Assembly: GCA_023213395.1 (NCBI GenBank)
Contig: CM041465.1
Span: forward strand, 40,183,741 to 40,247,740
Length of the DNA: 64,000 nt
Reading direction: 5' to 3'
Source of the DNA: Cycas panzhihuaensis
Taxonomy: Eukaryota; Cycadophyta
Both the position numbers and the translations under genes were made by a program. Each line of letters begins with the position of its first letter. Position 1 is the first letter of the stretch. Shown here piece after piece: positions 23,862 through 34,773 of the stretch. Below the pieces are notes generated by a model. The model did not search any database. It was not told the origin of the DNA and saw only the letters and a list, made by a program, of their open reading frames with translations.

Positions 23862-24682
23862 TGTTGACTTCTGCTGGGTGTCTTGTTACACTTATGAGAT
23901 ACTGTTGCTGCACTTGTCAAGGTTGCACAGCGCTATAGTCTAGTTTTAGGATATTATCAACATGGTTATTCACATACATTCCATATATAAAATTCACAGA
24001 AGGGTACACAGCAGTACAGAAATCAATACATACTTTAGCAAATCATCATCACAACACCAAGAATACACCAAGTTCCACGTAACTCTTCCTTTTATTAATT
24101 CAACAGTTCATTTACACAGGGGCTGGAATGCATTCCTGAGCATTCCAAAGACATACGATCCTTCATTACATATGCGTACCCAGATGGTACTTATCATACA
24201 TTCATGCTCCAATCGGCTACCATGCGTCATCTCCTCGCACCTTTGCACTCCATGATATCCGGCTCTCACCCTAACCAGGTGAATCATGCGTATCTCCTTA
24301 AGTACTCCTGTTGGTACCTTTTGGCTGAAGGGTTATGACTATCTGTCATAACCGTGCCCCTTTAGTCATGCGTACCTCTTCAGTTATGCATACCTCTTCA
24401 CTTAATCACTTTGTTTGTCCTTAATTAATTCTTCCTTTGGGTCGTCTGGCACCTCCCCAGGTCTTCACTGGTCCCCTGGAGTCATGCGTGCCGCCGTTTG
24501 GTTCCATTCTACCGCATGCGTTCTGTCATGCGTGCAGTGCCTGTGCACGCACCGCCATACGACCGAATGCTTGTTTTTCTGCCGATTTACCTCGTGCGTA
24601 CCTGCATGCAGACTGCACAACTCAGGTTATCTGACCTACCTCTGGTCCTCACACAGCCACTGAGTCAATTTTAATGCCAACA
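23862..24682 (-). repeat. Glu-6 3' LTR
   Basis: On the plus strand it runs from TGTTGACTTCTGC to GCCAACA. It matches 33550-34396 along its length with many substitutions and small indels, so the insertion is not recent. It carries about nine copies of a (T)CATGCGTACC-type motif between roughly 24165 and 24610. Confidence 0.95.
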
Positions 24683-24691
24683 TCTATCCCG
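24683..24691 (-). promoter_or_regulatory. Glu-6 polypurine tract
   Basis: The minus strand reads CGGGATAGA directly before the 3' LTR. The same bases precede the Glu-8 3' LTR at 42540-42547. Confidence 0.6.
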
Positions 24692-24708
24692 GGTCAACAG
24701 TTATGGGT

Positions 24709-24726
24709 TTGAGCATCCTTGCTCAA
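24709..24726. repeat. Conserved small hairpin before Glu-6 3' LTR
   Basis: TTGAGCA and TGCTCAA form a 7-bp perfect inverted repeat around a 4-base loop. The equivalent hairpin is conserved in Glu-8 at 42504-42523. Confidence 0.8.
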
Positions 24727-24775
24727 CAAAACTCCAAAAAAATAAAATTTCAGGGTATCCCTCCCCCACTCTGTC

Positions 24776-26085
24776 TCAAGGCAGCTCTTGTTGCCTCAGT
24801 CCTCCCAAAATTTCTTCGTTTATTTGTGTCAGGGTAGCAATAATGGCATCCTTCTCCTTTATTTTCTCCTAAAGGGCCGCTATCTCTGCTTTGTACCCTG
24901 CCTCCATATCCTGGATCATTTGAATAATTGGTCCCGCTTTGTCCTGCGGTGTAGGAGGTGCTGAGGGCTCTCCAACCTCTGCTGCTGCTGGGAATTATTC
25001 CCATTCTTCCCAGGATGCTTCTGCCTCTTCCTCCTCTTCTTCTTCTGTTTCCTCCTCTCCTTTCTTCCTCTTCCCACGTCGATGGATAGCTTGCTTTGTC
25101 CTGTGAGGAATATGAGTACCTGGGGTTTTTTGTAACCAGGTAAGTACCTTATGCATTTGCTTCTGAACTCTCTGTTTAGCTTCCATGTTGGTTGTCGTGT
25201 CTGGGAACTCTGCTACCCACTGTTTAATGATTGGTTTCCGAGGAGAAATAGTGGTTCTGGTTAATTGAACTTCTAGACACTGGTAAAATAAAATTGCCAA
25301 AAGCAATGAAGGATGGCAGAAGGGTTGTGTCCAGATTTCCTGTAGCTGTTGCCTCATATTCTCTGATAAAAATTCAAACCAGTTCATTCTTTCTCCATCC
25401 TGACTTTTTAAGAGTACCTGCATCATACCTCCCTGGATGTAGGTATATTTCCTTTTTGACAAAAACCTGGAATTAATCACCTTGGCCACCCACTGCAATT
25501 TGTTGTCCATAATGTCGGCTACCCCGATTACACGGACATTATTTGGGTGTTAGGATGGCATAACTCCCTCATTCACATTTCCCAGTCAACCTCTGATCTT
25601 TTTGTTCCCAATAGAACCTCTCCCTCCTTGGGAAGTCTAGTAATATTATGGACTATATCTGCATCCAATTTAGCTTTTCTGTTATTTGCTTTTAGAGCCA
25701 TCAGAATTTGGTCCATTAACTCTGGGTCATAATACATAGGGTTGCAAAAAATGTAATCCTTCCAGCCTGCCTGCTTAATCTTTGTCTGAAATGCTGCTGG
25801 TAGGGTTTGGAGGTCCTGTTTTAGCTTGGGAATGTATGCCTCTTGGCACCCTGCCATCCTCATCATGGCTGTGGATTTCCAGAGGTAAGAAAGAAAACCT
25901 AAAGCATACCGGTAGAACCGCATGTATGTACCTCTGAGGAACGCTTGTTGTTTCACTGTTTCGGTCACTGTGATGTGTACCCGAGCAAACCCTTGCGTGC
26001 CGTGGTCCGTTCCACTCTGTGTACCGCATGGGAATGTTTGCAGGTACGTAATGAATTGTCGTTTTATGTATTTTATCTTATACAT
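24776..26085 (-). pseudogene. Glu-6 ORF3: extra protein downstream of pol
   Basis: About 435 codons lie between integrase and the 3' LTR, on the same strand as gag-pol. They are open over 26085-25573 and 25510-24995, with a frameshift near 25570. Beyond 24995 the frame continues with two stops (TAA, TAG) to a final TGA at 24776-24778. The first part is basic and aromatic (MRFYRYALGFLSYLWK). The middle reads MNWFEFLSENMRQQLQEIW, then HPSLLLAILFYQCLEVQL, which loosely recalls the plant transposon-associated PF20167-type domain. A basic then Glu-rich tract (25080-24998) follows, and a C-terminal coiled coil (IQDMEAGYKAEIAAL). I see no signal peptide or clear membrane span, so an envelope protein is not supported. 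Function unknown. Confidence 0.65.
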
Positions 26086-26491
26086 GCCCTTGGTATGTAT
26101 AATGTTAAGAATTGCTATTATGCATACTTGATTACATACTTTCTTTGGTACGTATAATGCAAATAGTTACTTAAGTATCTTTTACACAGTGTGTACCTGA
26201 TTACGTACGTCGTTGGTACGTATAATGTATAATTTGAGTTTACGCTCACGTGTCAGACGTGCACTGTTTACGTACTTTTCAGGTACGTAAAATGTAATTG
26301 AGCCACTTAAAGTTATTTCTACTATGCGTACCTATCCGCGTACTTTTCAGGTACGTATAGTATAATTCGGGGTCACTTTTTCCACTATGCGTACTTTAGT
26401 GAATTCCTTTGGTACGTATAGTATATTTTTCACTTTTATCAGTCCCAACTATGCGTGCACAGTAACGCACTGCTCCTGCACGCATAACGTA
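26017..26491. repeat. Array of about eight diverged hairpins, roughly 66-bp spacing
   Basis: Inverted repeats of the type ACTATGCGTACC ... GGTACGTATAGT recur in order. The clearest pairs are 26321-26332 with 26350-26361, 26384-26394 with 26412-26422, and 26450-26459 with 26477-26486 (perfect, 10 bp). Successive left arms from about 26119 start 63 to 69 bp apart. Loops are 17-20 bases. The array sits between integrase and ORF3 and is absent from Glu-8, where the region is deleted. Confidence 0.85.
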
Positions 26492-26710
26492 ATTTGCTTG
26501 TATGCTACTGAGTTTTCCTCTGATTTTTCTCGGATTGTACTGCTGTTGCTTATATCAGAAATGAGTTACGGTTATTTTTTATTTTTTTCCAATTTTTTTC
26601 AATTTTTATATCCATACCGAATTGGATCATGGCTCGGTATCAAGGCAGTTGATTGCCTCAACATCATGCAATTCGCTATGGTACAACCAGCTGATCTGGC
26701 TAGTAACTGG

Positions 26711-27770
26711 CTACTCAATGTAAGACTTGAGTCTGCTACCATTTACCCGTGTTGGTAGCAGGGGTCCGTCGATTTCTCGAAGCTGCACCGAACCATTCTC
26801 GAAGATTTTTTCCGCGATGTATGGTCCCAACCATCGCATCTTGAGTTTCCCAGGGTGTGTTTTGAATTTGCTGTCGTATAGAAATACGTGATCACCGTCC
26901 TTGAATTGTGGTTTCCGCAGATGGCGGTCATGCCACGCTTTTTGTCGTTGCTTTTCTATATGCTGCACCCAGTTTGCTAGATGCCGTGTCTCTTCCAACC
27001 GTATTAGATCTTCTAGTCGTCGTTCCAAGGACTGGAGGTCGTATTGTCGGCATTGTATCGCCACTCGTAAGCTGGGTATCTCGAATTTAGTTAGAAGGAT
27101 GGCCTCCATGCCGTATACAAGCTGAAATGGGGTCTGTCCAACTGATCTTTTGTATGTCGTACGAAAGGCCCATAGTACGGAAGTTAGCTTCTCATTAACT
27201 GACCGCCAATGTCGCATATTTTCCGCAAACAGTTTTCGATTATTTTGTTGGAGCTTTCCGTTTGACCATTGGCTCTCGGGTAGTAGGGGGTTGATTTCCG
27301 ATGGCTAATCATGAAGGCAGTTGTTAACGCTTCAATCGTTTGGTTAAGGAAGTGGGCACCTTGGTCACTGACAATCTCCAAGGGGCATCCGAACCACGTG
27401 ATTACCACCTCATACAGAAATTTTACTGTACTTTCTGTATTAGCTTTCCTCAATGCGCGTGCTTCCACCCACTTTGTCGCATAGTCGGTTGCCACCAGAA
27501 TGTATCAAGCTTTTGATCGGCGTGCTGCTGGTTTGATCGGTCCCATAAAGTCGAGTCCCCACTTTTCGAATGGTGCCAAAGATAGTATAGGATGCAACGG
27601 GTGGAAATCCTGTTGATTAGGTTTCCCCACTCGTTGGCAGTAGTCGCATGCTTGAACCCATTTTTTAACATCTTCGAACATCGATGGCCACCAGAATCCC
27701 GATGTTAAGATTTTTTGCCATGTGGCCAATTTCCCCATGTGGCCACCTGCTACTCCTTCATGTGCCTACG
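26711..27770 (-). pseudogene. Glu-6 integrase
   Basis: The minus strand has the H-H-C-C module (AHEGVAGGHMGKLATWQKIL, then CDYCQRVGKP), then the core: LVATDYATKW (first Asp), LEIVSDQGAHFLNQ (second Asp) and NGQTESSNKI (Glu), the D,D-35-E set. A frameshift near 27200 moves to the piece 27217-26711 with WAFRTTYKRSVGQTPFQLVY and the C-terminal GKLKMRWLGPYIAEKIF. The protein ends at LKSYIE without a chromodomain. Integrase would insert the cDNA into chromosomal DNA. Confidence 0.93.
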
Positions 27771-27929
27771 ACATGATCTGGTTTGTCTCATGCTATCGAA
27801 CACAATGTCGCAATATGTCATCCAGCCCTAATTTGTACAACTCACCGCTGATAAGCTGATACGACTCTGCTTTTCTAATGAAATTTCTTTTCCCCGTACG
27901 ATCTAATTCTGCTGGCACTTCACCGGTCA

Positions 27930-28735
27930 CTAGATATTCTGGTATACCCTCATACCACCCATCGAACCGCATCTATCTTTGAATAGAGCTGCGTCTGGAA
28001 AATCATCTGGTATCCCCGTGGCTTTCTCTCCATTTTTTATTCTCGATAGTTGATCTGGAATGATGTGCGTCTTACCAGGTTTCACAATGATTCTGAATGA
28101 AAATTCTTGGAACAGCATTAACCATCTGCTGATCCTTCCTCGCATAATGGGTTTATTCACCAGATACATCAAAGCTTGGTGGTCGACAAAATACATGAAT
28201 GGATTAGATAATAAATAATGTCGAAATTTCTGTAGTGCATAAACCATGCCGAGTGCCTCTCTTTCTGTCGTCGTATAATTCTGCTCTGCTCTCGTAAGTT
28301 TTCGACTGGCAAAATAGATTGGATGATCTATTTTATCATCACTGGGTTGGGCCAATACGCATTCAATAGCGTATTGCGATGCATCCACATGTACGTGAAA
28401 AGTTTTCTTCCAATCTGGGAATCGTAGTATAGGTGCTGCTACTATGGCCTGCTTTAATGTCTCGAATGCTCGTTGTTGATCTTTGGTCCATATCCATTCA
28501 ATATTCTTTTTCAACAATTCTTCTAGAGGTCCAGATATATATGCATATCCTCTGATAAATTTTCTATAATATCCCATTCGGACCAAAAACCTTTCAGCTG
28601 CTTCATCGTATTTGGTGTCGGAAAGTGTAAAATGGCGTACACTTTTCGGATCCACAAGAATCCTTCTTTGCTGACTATGTGCCCTAGGAGGTTTCCAAAG
28701 GGTACCAGAAATGTACATTTTTATGGATTGAGACA
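27930..28735 (-). pseudogene. Glu-6 RT thumb and RNase H
   Basis: Open over 28736-27930 on the minus strand. The RT thumb block reads MGYYRKFIRGYAYISGPLEE. Then come FHVHVDASQYAIECVLAQ (RNase H first Asp), YFASRKLTRAEQNYTTTERE (Glu), VDHQALMYLVNKP (Asp) and IPDQLSRI at the end. The catalytic residues look intact in this stretch, although the polyprotein as a whole is broken. Confidence 0.92.
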
Positions 28736-29407
28736 CAATTTATTCTCCCGACAGGTTTGCAACATTTCTCTTAAGTTTTCCATATGATTTTTCATTAACC
28801 CGTACAATGTCCAATCGTCTAAGAATACAGCAACTTTTTCTCCAATAAATTTACGAAAAATATTAATCACAATCCGTTGAAATGTCGCTGGTGCATTAGT
28901 AAGACCGAATGGCATTACCTTATAGGCGTCGTGCCCATTACATTACGAATGTTATCTTTGCCTGATCTTCTGGGGCAATCTGCACTTGATTGTACCCACT
29001 AAATCTGTCTGTGAATGAATAGATTTCATTTCCTCCAACTGCTTCCAGAATATCTTCCATGAAAGGTAATGGAAATGGATCTTTTTTCGTTACTTTGTTC
29101 AATTGTCTGTAATCCACACAGACTCGAATTTTTCCATTTTTCTTTGGAACCACTACTACAGGGCTCACCCAGTCACTATAGTCAATTTCGTATATATAAC
29201 CCGCTTCTAACATTTTATCCAGTTCTGCTTTACTTTTTCTTTATATGTCAGATTCATTCGATATGGTCGCTGTTTTACTGGTTTAGCATCCTCCACTAGA
29301 TCAATATGATGCATTCCTATCTCCGGAGGAATACCTTTCAAATCTTTATATGACCACGCAAACACATCACGAAATTCTTCGAATAATTGTTGAGCTTCGG
29401 CTACCAT
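28721..29407 (-). pseudogene. Glu-6 reverse transcriptase
   Basis: Three frames carry the domain. 29407-29207 has FRDVFAWSYKDLKGIPPEIG and QRPYRMN. 29213-28938 has SPVVVVPKKNGKIRVCVDYR and FTDRFSGYNQVQIAPEDQ, holding the first catalytic Asp. 28915-28721 has MPFGLTNAPATFQR and the second catalytic block VAVFLDDWTLY. FLDD replaces the common YVDD/YLDD. At least two frameshifts. Just upstream, the minus strand reads IGDYWDP, a peptide shared with Gypsy-2 and Gypsy-11. Confidence 0.93.
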
Positions 29408-29419
29408 TTAGGGATCCCA

Positions 29420-30590
29420 ATAATCTCCAATTCAAATAAGCTTAGGACTTTCTAGATTGCCAACATTAATTTCTGTTGTTTTTAACTTTGTCATACCCAC
29501 ATCTTCTACATTTTCAGTTTTATGCCCTGGAGCATCTTCTATTTTTCTTTCTCCCACGGTGAATTCTGTAAACTCTGCAGGATAATTCACAATTTCTTCT
29601 TCTTCACTGTATGGATTCTATTGTTTCACGATCCGTTAAATCTTTCTAGTTTTATGCTCATCATTCTAATATATTTCAGGATTGTGTCTACTTCTTGGTT
29701 TTCTGAAGTATGACTAAAGGTTTTTATAAAAGATTCCCTTAGGTTTTTCCAGGTTATATCTAAGTTTTATTCCCTTCCCAGGAACCAGTCTTTTGCTACT
29801 CTTCCCAAGGTATGGTAGAAGTAGTTGGACCAATTCCGCTTAGGTATACTCAAGGATTTCCAATTTTGTTTACACACCCGTATGTGTTTTCTAGGGTCAT
29901 GTCCTACATAAAATATTGGAATAGTTAGTTGGTCTGGATGATCGAATCGTATTCGAAACATCGTTTGTAATTCTTGCCAATTCCTAAGGGTATGTTGGTG
30001 AGCTAAGTACCAATACCAAGCTTTCCCTTATAGGGTTAGGATTAAATCCTGCTGCCATTTGGTTTTGTCCCAATTTCCCTGCTCTATTCAATAATCAATG
30101 CAGTGTGTCAAATGGGTGGTCCCATATAACTGTTCCCCATAGAATGGTTTAACGTAATCCCCAATATAGGTTTGGCAATTTGTTTTTTCCAGGATAGTGA
30201 TTTTATTTCCTAGACCAGTCTCGCTAGAAGTACTTACCAGCGATCCTCCTTCCATTTCCCCGGTTTTGGCGCCAATGGTTGGAAGAGATTTATGGCTGGG
30301 CGGGTGTACCTCTAAGGAAGAAGAGGAGGGAATATTACTTCCTTCCTCGGGTTGTATTAAAGGGGGGGGTAAGGAATCTACCTCAGGACCCACACCTGAA
30401 GTAGATGGGATGTCAGGGTTACTACTAACTAGAAAAAAACTACGAAAATTACTAGATAAACTAAGGGTTGGTTGGTCTAGGTTATTATCAATTTCCAAAT
30501 GATCATTAGTCAGCATATATTCAAAAGAATTTAAATTATTATCAATGTTTACAGATACACATTTAGATAGAAAATTACATCTGAAAGAAG
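29420..30590 (-). pseudogene. Glu-6 protease-RT spacer with second Gag-like block
   Basis: On the minus strand the pieces 30516-30088 and 29961-29767 lie in frame with the protease. The first is a Ser/Pro-rich linker ending GDYVKPFYGEQLYGTTHL. The second reads FRIRFDHPDQLTIPIFYV, KHIRVCKQNWKSLSIPK and WSNYFYHTLGRVAKDWF, then after a stop a TWKNLRESFIKTFSHTS tail. Spaced Trp residues and a W..L...F..F tail are the hallmark of a Gag capsid core, yet the normal Gag is present upstream. The same block occurs in Gypsy-2. Confidence 0.65.
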
Positions 30591-30599
30591 AAGAGTTTA

Positions 30600-31263
30600 C
30601 TTCATATGCATCCTGAAGCTAGTAATCCACGAACCTCATACTGTGTTCGTCATCCGAAGAGTTATATACTTCTTCGAGATCGGTTGGTTCTTCATGCTGG
30701 TGATGCTTTGACGTGGTGGGCTCTTCTGCCATGTGAAAGATGTGTTCCTCCTCATTGGAAGAAAATATTGTGCTTGTTACCGTTGTACTGGATCCTTCAT
30801 CTGGAATTACTTCAATCGAACTTCTTCTCAGCATTGGTAGCACCACTTTGTTGTTGCTATCCGATAAAGTGAAGGTTACCTTTTCCCAATTCTGAAGGCA
30901 TTGTGTTTTGTATAACCATGGCCTTTCGAGTAACGCTAGGTAGGGTGTGGCTCCTTTCTCTGTTTCCACAATCGTGAAGTCAACTCTTACCACTATCCCT
31001 GCCACGTTTACTTTAATATTGGCCAATCTGCCCATAAGTCATACCAGTAGCTCATTGGCCAACTTCAGCGAATAGGTTGCTGCCTCCAATTTCGGGCTTC
31101 CCAATTTACGCCATGTTGCAGTTGGTAACACATTTACTGCTGCACCTCCATCCACAATGACTCGAGGAAATGTTTCTCCCAATACGGACATGGTTACCAT
31201 TGGATCCATGTCGAATGATGGTATAACTTGTTTCAAACTTTTGGTAATTCCTTTCTGTAACAC
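30600..31263 (-). pseudogene. Glu-6 aspartic protease
   Basis: Open over 31263-31039 and 31035-30619, the same frame with one stop between. It reads RVIVDGGAAVNVLPTATW with DGG at the active site, then ATYSLKLANELLV, VAGIVVRVDFTIVETEKG and YLALLERPWLYKTQCLQNW, the protease-end block. It then runs into an acidic tail (EEPTDLEEVYNSSDDE). The protease would cut the Gag-Pol polyprotein. Confidence 0.85.
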
Positions 31264-31275
31264 TCCTCCTTTAAT

Positions 31276-33407
31276 CTAATCAATAACTTGAGATAGAGGA
31301 ATAGTTAACTGCAACTGCTTCACTAGGTTCTCCATCAATAACAACATTCTGGGAATATCTTCAGCTGGTAATCCTTTAAACAACTCCTCCATTTGCACCA
31401 TTTGGGGTTTTACCGTCGATTCTTCTGGTAATTTTTCTAGCTCTTTTTGTTTGTTTTTCTGAGCATAAATATATTTTGTTTCCGGTTTACCCATTGGTAG
31501 TATATTTTCTTCCCAGACTAAACCATCTAACACTTATTTCGCTTGTTTATACCGATCCATTTCTGTTGGTGGGTTTGGATATCCTTCATCCAATTTCTCT
31601 TTTTGTTTGTTCTGCAATTTCACATTCTTCGTTTCTGGCACGATTGTCATTAGATTCGTTGCTTTGGCTTTACCTTTGTAATCCTCCGTTTTGTGGTCGC
31701 TTGGGCCACAATTACCACATACTGAATCGGCTCATTCATATTCCCGCTTCATCGGACATCTGGACTTCCAATTCTGAGGCAGATGAGGCATCTCCCCATC
31801 GGCTGTTTCTTCCTCGAGGGTTTTGGTGCGCCCCTCGTTGTATAAACATTCTGAGGTGGGTTGCCTCTTCCCCAACCTCGACCTCTGAATGCTTTTCCCC
31901 TAGAATTGAAAAAATAATCCTTGGTTGTGTGTGTGTCAACCTCGCATATGTGGCACCACTTCTCTTATTGGTGTGTCGCACTGTTTTTTAAATTCAACTC
32001 ACATTCCTGGGTGGTATGTGAGTTTTCCTCACAGATATGGCACCACTTGGTTACCCTTCCAGTGTGCTCTTTCTTTTTGGGCATCTCTTCTTCCTCCCAG
32101 TTATTTCTGATTTTCAATCTTGCCACCTCTTTTCTTAATGCTTCCAGTTCTGATTCCTCTTCTGCTACCCCTACCTGGCAGAAGGGTCGATTGTATTGGT
32201 TTTGCTTCAATTCTCTAATCTCATCTTGTAACCTTAACAGCAAGGAATCTTATCCTCCTGCTTGGGCATCCATTTCCATCTCAAAATCTAATGCCAGATC
32301 CTGAGCATTCTTGAATGACTTTAACGGATGAGCATGCATCATAGCTCGCAACTTCTCATTCAGCCCTCTCACAAAGTAATTTTTCATATTATGATCCGTG
32401 ATCGTTTCATTGATCATGGTTGCTGCAATAATCTTCATTCGGCTAATGTAAGTTAGGACGGATTCCCCCGGCCTCTACCTGATTTCTCGCAATGCGATTT
32501 TCACAGCTTCATTACTCCGAAACTTTTGAAATCTCTCCTCAAACGCTTTCTTAATCTTTCCCCATGGCTCATTTTTGTTTATTTCCTTGTACCATGCCAA
32601 GGGTACTCCTCTCAATGTGCAAGCGAAGCGTGCTTTGATTTCATCTTCGTCTGTTATCTTTTTGACATCAATGAGATTCTGAAATAGATACACGTGCTCT
32701 GTTGCGTCTGAAGTATCATTGAAGGTTAGTTTCCCAAAGTCTCTATAATCATCCATTTTGGAAGATTGCAACTGTCCCCCACCTGATGGTGATCTTTCCC
32801 CTCCTCCGTCCTTTGGGGATGCACTGGGAGTAACTACCGCTGCACTATCTTTTCCAAACAACGGATTTTTGAACGGAGTTTTTATGTGTATAGGTTCCAC
32901 TACACCTGGAACTTGTATAGTCAATGGCGTTACCGTAATGTAAGATTGATCCAATCCCCTTTCTGTCGAATCTTCAAAAAGCTGTCTCGTTAGCTTATTT
33001 TCCTAATATGCCGAGGGATCTTCCTCCGCCTTCTTATCACTGTCACCTAGGTCCTTCGGGCTGTCCTCCACTGGTATACTTCCCTCTGTTAAGATCTCTT
33101 TATGCTTTTCATCCAATTTTGGCTTTCCTTCTAACTCCGGGCTAAACAAATCATCTCTGATAGGGGCTAGTGTCAATACCATGCGTTCGCCATGGGTTTC
33201 CTCCTCCTGAGGTGTCTGGGCTCCACTTGCCTCAGATCCTTCAATGGACTGTTCCTTACTCTCGTTGTTTTACGAACTTAACCTCCTCGCCCTTCTGAGT
33301 TTTGCTTCTTTTGACCATCTTAGTGCCCTTTGTTTGCTAGTCTCCTTTTCTTTGGGTGAAGTATCCTTCTGGGGCTCTTCTGACCTTGAAGGCCTCTTAG
33401 GTGGCAT
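31276..33407 (-). pseudogene. Glu-6 Gag with four zinc knuckles
   Basis: The start ATG is at 33407 (complement 33405-33407) and reads MPPKRPSRSEEP. The capsid core reads EHVYLFQNLIDVKKI, FACTLRGVPLAWYKEINKN and IKKAFEERFQKF (32690 to 32520). Four CCHC knuckles follow at about 32050-31740: CHICEENSHTTQEC, a second with its last Cys changed to Tyr, a third broken by a small deletion that shifts the frame, and CGNCGPSDHKTEDC-like. In-frame stops mostly replace Gln or Trp codons of Glu-8 or the reverse. Confidence 0.88.
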
Positions 33408-33534
33408 TGGAAGGTCCCCTAGTTACCTGTGGCTTAGTTACAGCCCGCCATCACGATGGCAGCCAGGGTCCTTTGCCCTTTACACATTCTTTTGCCTTTG
33501 AAACCCCTAGGCCCTGTCTCTCCTCAATGGATGT
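33408..33534 (-). other. Glu-6 leader
   Basis: A short untranslated leader of about 130 bp lies between PBS and the Gag start. Glu-8 has the equivalent at 38728-38854. Confidence 0.7.
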
Positions 33535-33548
33535 AGGCAACGAAACCA
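33535..33548 (-). promoter_or_regulatory. Glu-6 primer binding site (tRNA-Glu type)
   Basis: The minus strand reads TGGTTTCGTTGCC one base inside the 5' LTR. Plant tRNA-Glu ends GGCAACGGAACCA from memory, whose complement is TGGTTCCGTTGCC. There is one mismatch. Confidence 0.7.
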
Positions 33549-33549
33549 A

Positions 33550-34396
33550 TGTTGACTTCTGCTGGGTGTCTTGTTACACTTATGAGATACCCTTGCTGCA
33601 CTTGTCAAGGTTGCACAGCGCTATAGTCTAGTTTTAGGATACTGTCAACATGGTTATTCACATACATTCCACATACATTCCATATATAAAATTCACAGAA
33701 CGGTACACAAAGTGATGCAATCAATACATACTTCAGCAAATCATCATCACAACACCAAGAATACACCAAGTTCCACGTAAATCTTCCTTTTATTAATTCA
33801 ACAGTTCATTTACACAAGGGTCGAATGCATTCTGAGCATTCCAAAGAAAGATACGCCCTTCTGTTACATATGCGTACCTAGATGGCACTTATCATACATT
33901 CATGCTCCAATCGGTTGTCATGCGTACTGTCTCCTGCACCTTTGCGCATCGTGATATCCGGCCTCACCCTAACCAGTGAATCATGCGTACCTCCTTAAGT
34001 ACTCTGTTGGTACCTTTTGGTCAAGGGTTATAATCGTCATATAGCCGCATTCTTCACCATGCACCTCTTCGCCATGCTGCCTCTTCACTTAATCACTTTG
34101 TTTGTCCTTAATTAATTATTCCTTTGGGTCCGTATGTCCAGACGTGCACACCCCAGTGTCTTCACTGGTCCCCTGGAGTCATGCGTACCACCACCATTTG
34201 GTTCCGTTCTGCCGCTGGTACGTTCTTGTCATGCGTACCTGTTCCAGGTACGCACATGTCATACGTACCCAGAATGCTTATTTTTCTATCGATTTGCCTC
34301 GCATGCATCTCCGCATTTGGCCTGCACTACACAACTCGGGTTATCTGACCTACCTCTAGTTCTCACACAACCATTGAGTCAATTTTAATGCCAACA
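33550..34396 (-). repeat. Glu-6 5' LTR
   Basis: 847 bp with TG...CA ends on the plus strand (TGTTGACTTCTGC to GCCAACA). Partner of 23862-24682. It carries at least six ATGCGTACC-type motifs (for example near 33868, 33925, 33978, 34175 and 34230). Confidence 0.95.
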
Positions 34397-34401
34397 CATA
34401 A
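34397..34401. repeat. Target site duplication of Glu-6, right copy (CATAA)
   Basis: Perfect match to 23857-23861. Confidence 0.9.
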
Positions 34402-34768
34402 TATAACTTTTAATAAACTAGTAGGGAGCAAATAAGACTAGTTTTAGGGACAATATAGAGGTTGAGTTGACTGGTAGTGAGATATCGATGAAGTTTAAGG
34501 ACACAACACTATTAATAATTATAGTCATTAGAGTATTACGTAGGATTCCCTTGACTCAAAAGGGTTCTAGACATGAGATAGAAGCTATGATAAAGCGGGA
34601 TACTTCTAATTGAGTGTCAAGGGTGGGATTTATACATCATTCTTGATCTTATTCTTAGTTCTAATTAGAGTTTAGTTTTTCTTCAATAGATAGGGTGGGG
34701 TTAATAGAAAAATCCATATACCTAGCCTTGCAAAGTTTACCATGTCTAAGAGTCTACTTATCTAAGCA
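34402..34768 (-). pseudogene. Chromo-5 Gag knuckle half and protease N-terminal part
   Basis: Read on the minus strand from 34768, the sequence gives CLDK.TLRHGKLCKARYMDF, the second half of a gypsy CX2CX7HX3C-type knuckle. Its first half (CLQ) lies across LARD-7 at 44281-44290. The rest reads toward the protease, which resumes at 23861. Heavily broken. Confidence 0.65.
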
Positions 34769-34773
34769 CTAAA
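34769..34773. repeat. Target site duplication of LARD-7, left copy (CTAAA)
   Basis: It pairs with CTGAA at 44276-44280, with one transition difference. Confidence 0.75.

Larger units (their letters stand above)
23862..34396 (-). mobile_element. Glu-6: full-length Ty3/gypsy element with ORF3
   Basis: It has LTRs of 821 and 847 bp (23862-24682, 33550-34396) with TG...CA ends and a perfect target duplication CATAA at 23857-23861 and 34397-34401. Minus-strand order is 5' LTR, tRNA-Glu-type PBS, Gag, protease, second Gag-like block, RT, RNase H, integrase, hairpin array, ORF3, 3' LTR. It is 10535 bp long and structurally complete, but inactive from stops and frameshifts. Glu-8 is its internally deleted relative. 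Confidence 0.95.

Noticed and set aside
24776-26085. An envelope gene in Glu-6, making it an errantivirus-like element
   Set aside because: No signal peptide, membrane span or cleavage site is visible. The content is a soluble, charged, coiled-coil-ended protein.
26017-26491. Regularly spaced palindromic repeats resembling a CRISPR array
   Set aside because: The repeats are diverged, the spacers are related to one another, there are no cas genes, and the whole lies inside a plant retrotransposon.
26901-27125. Plus-strand ORFs of 60-74 residues
   Set aside because: They are antisense shadows of the Glu-6 integrase on the minus strand.
34102-34388. Three overlapping Cys/His-rich ORFs
   Set aside because: All lie inside the Glu-6 5' LTR and arise from its repeated ATGCGTACC motifs.
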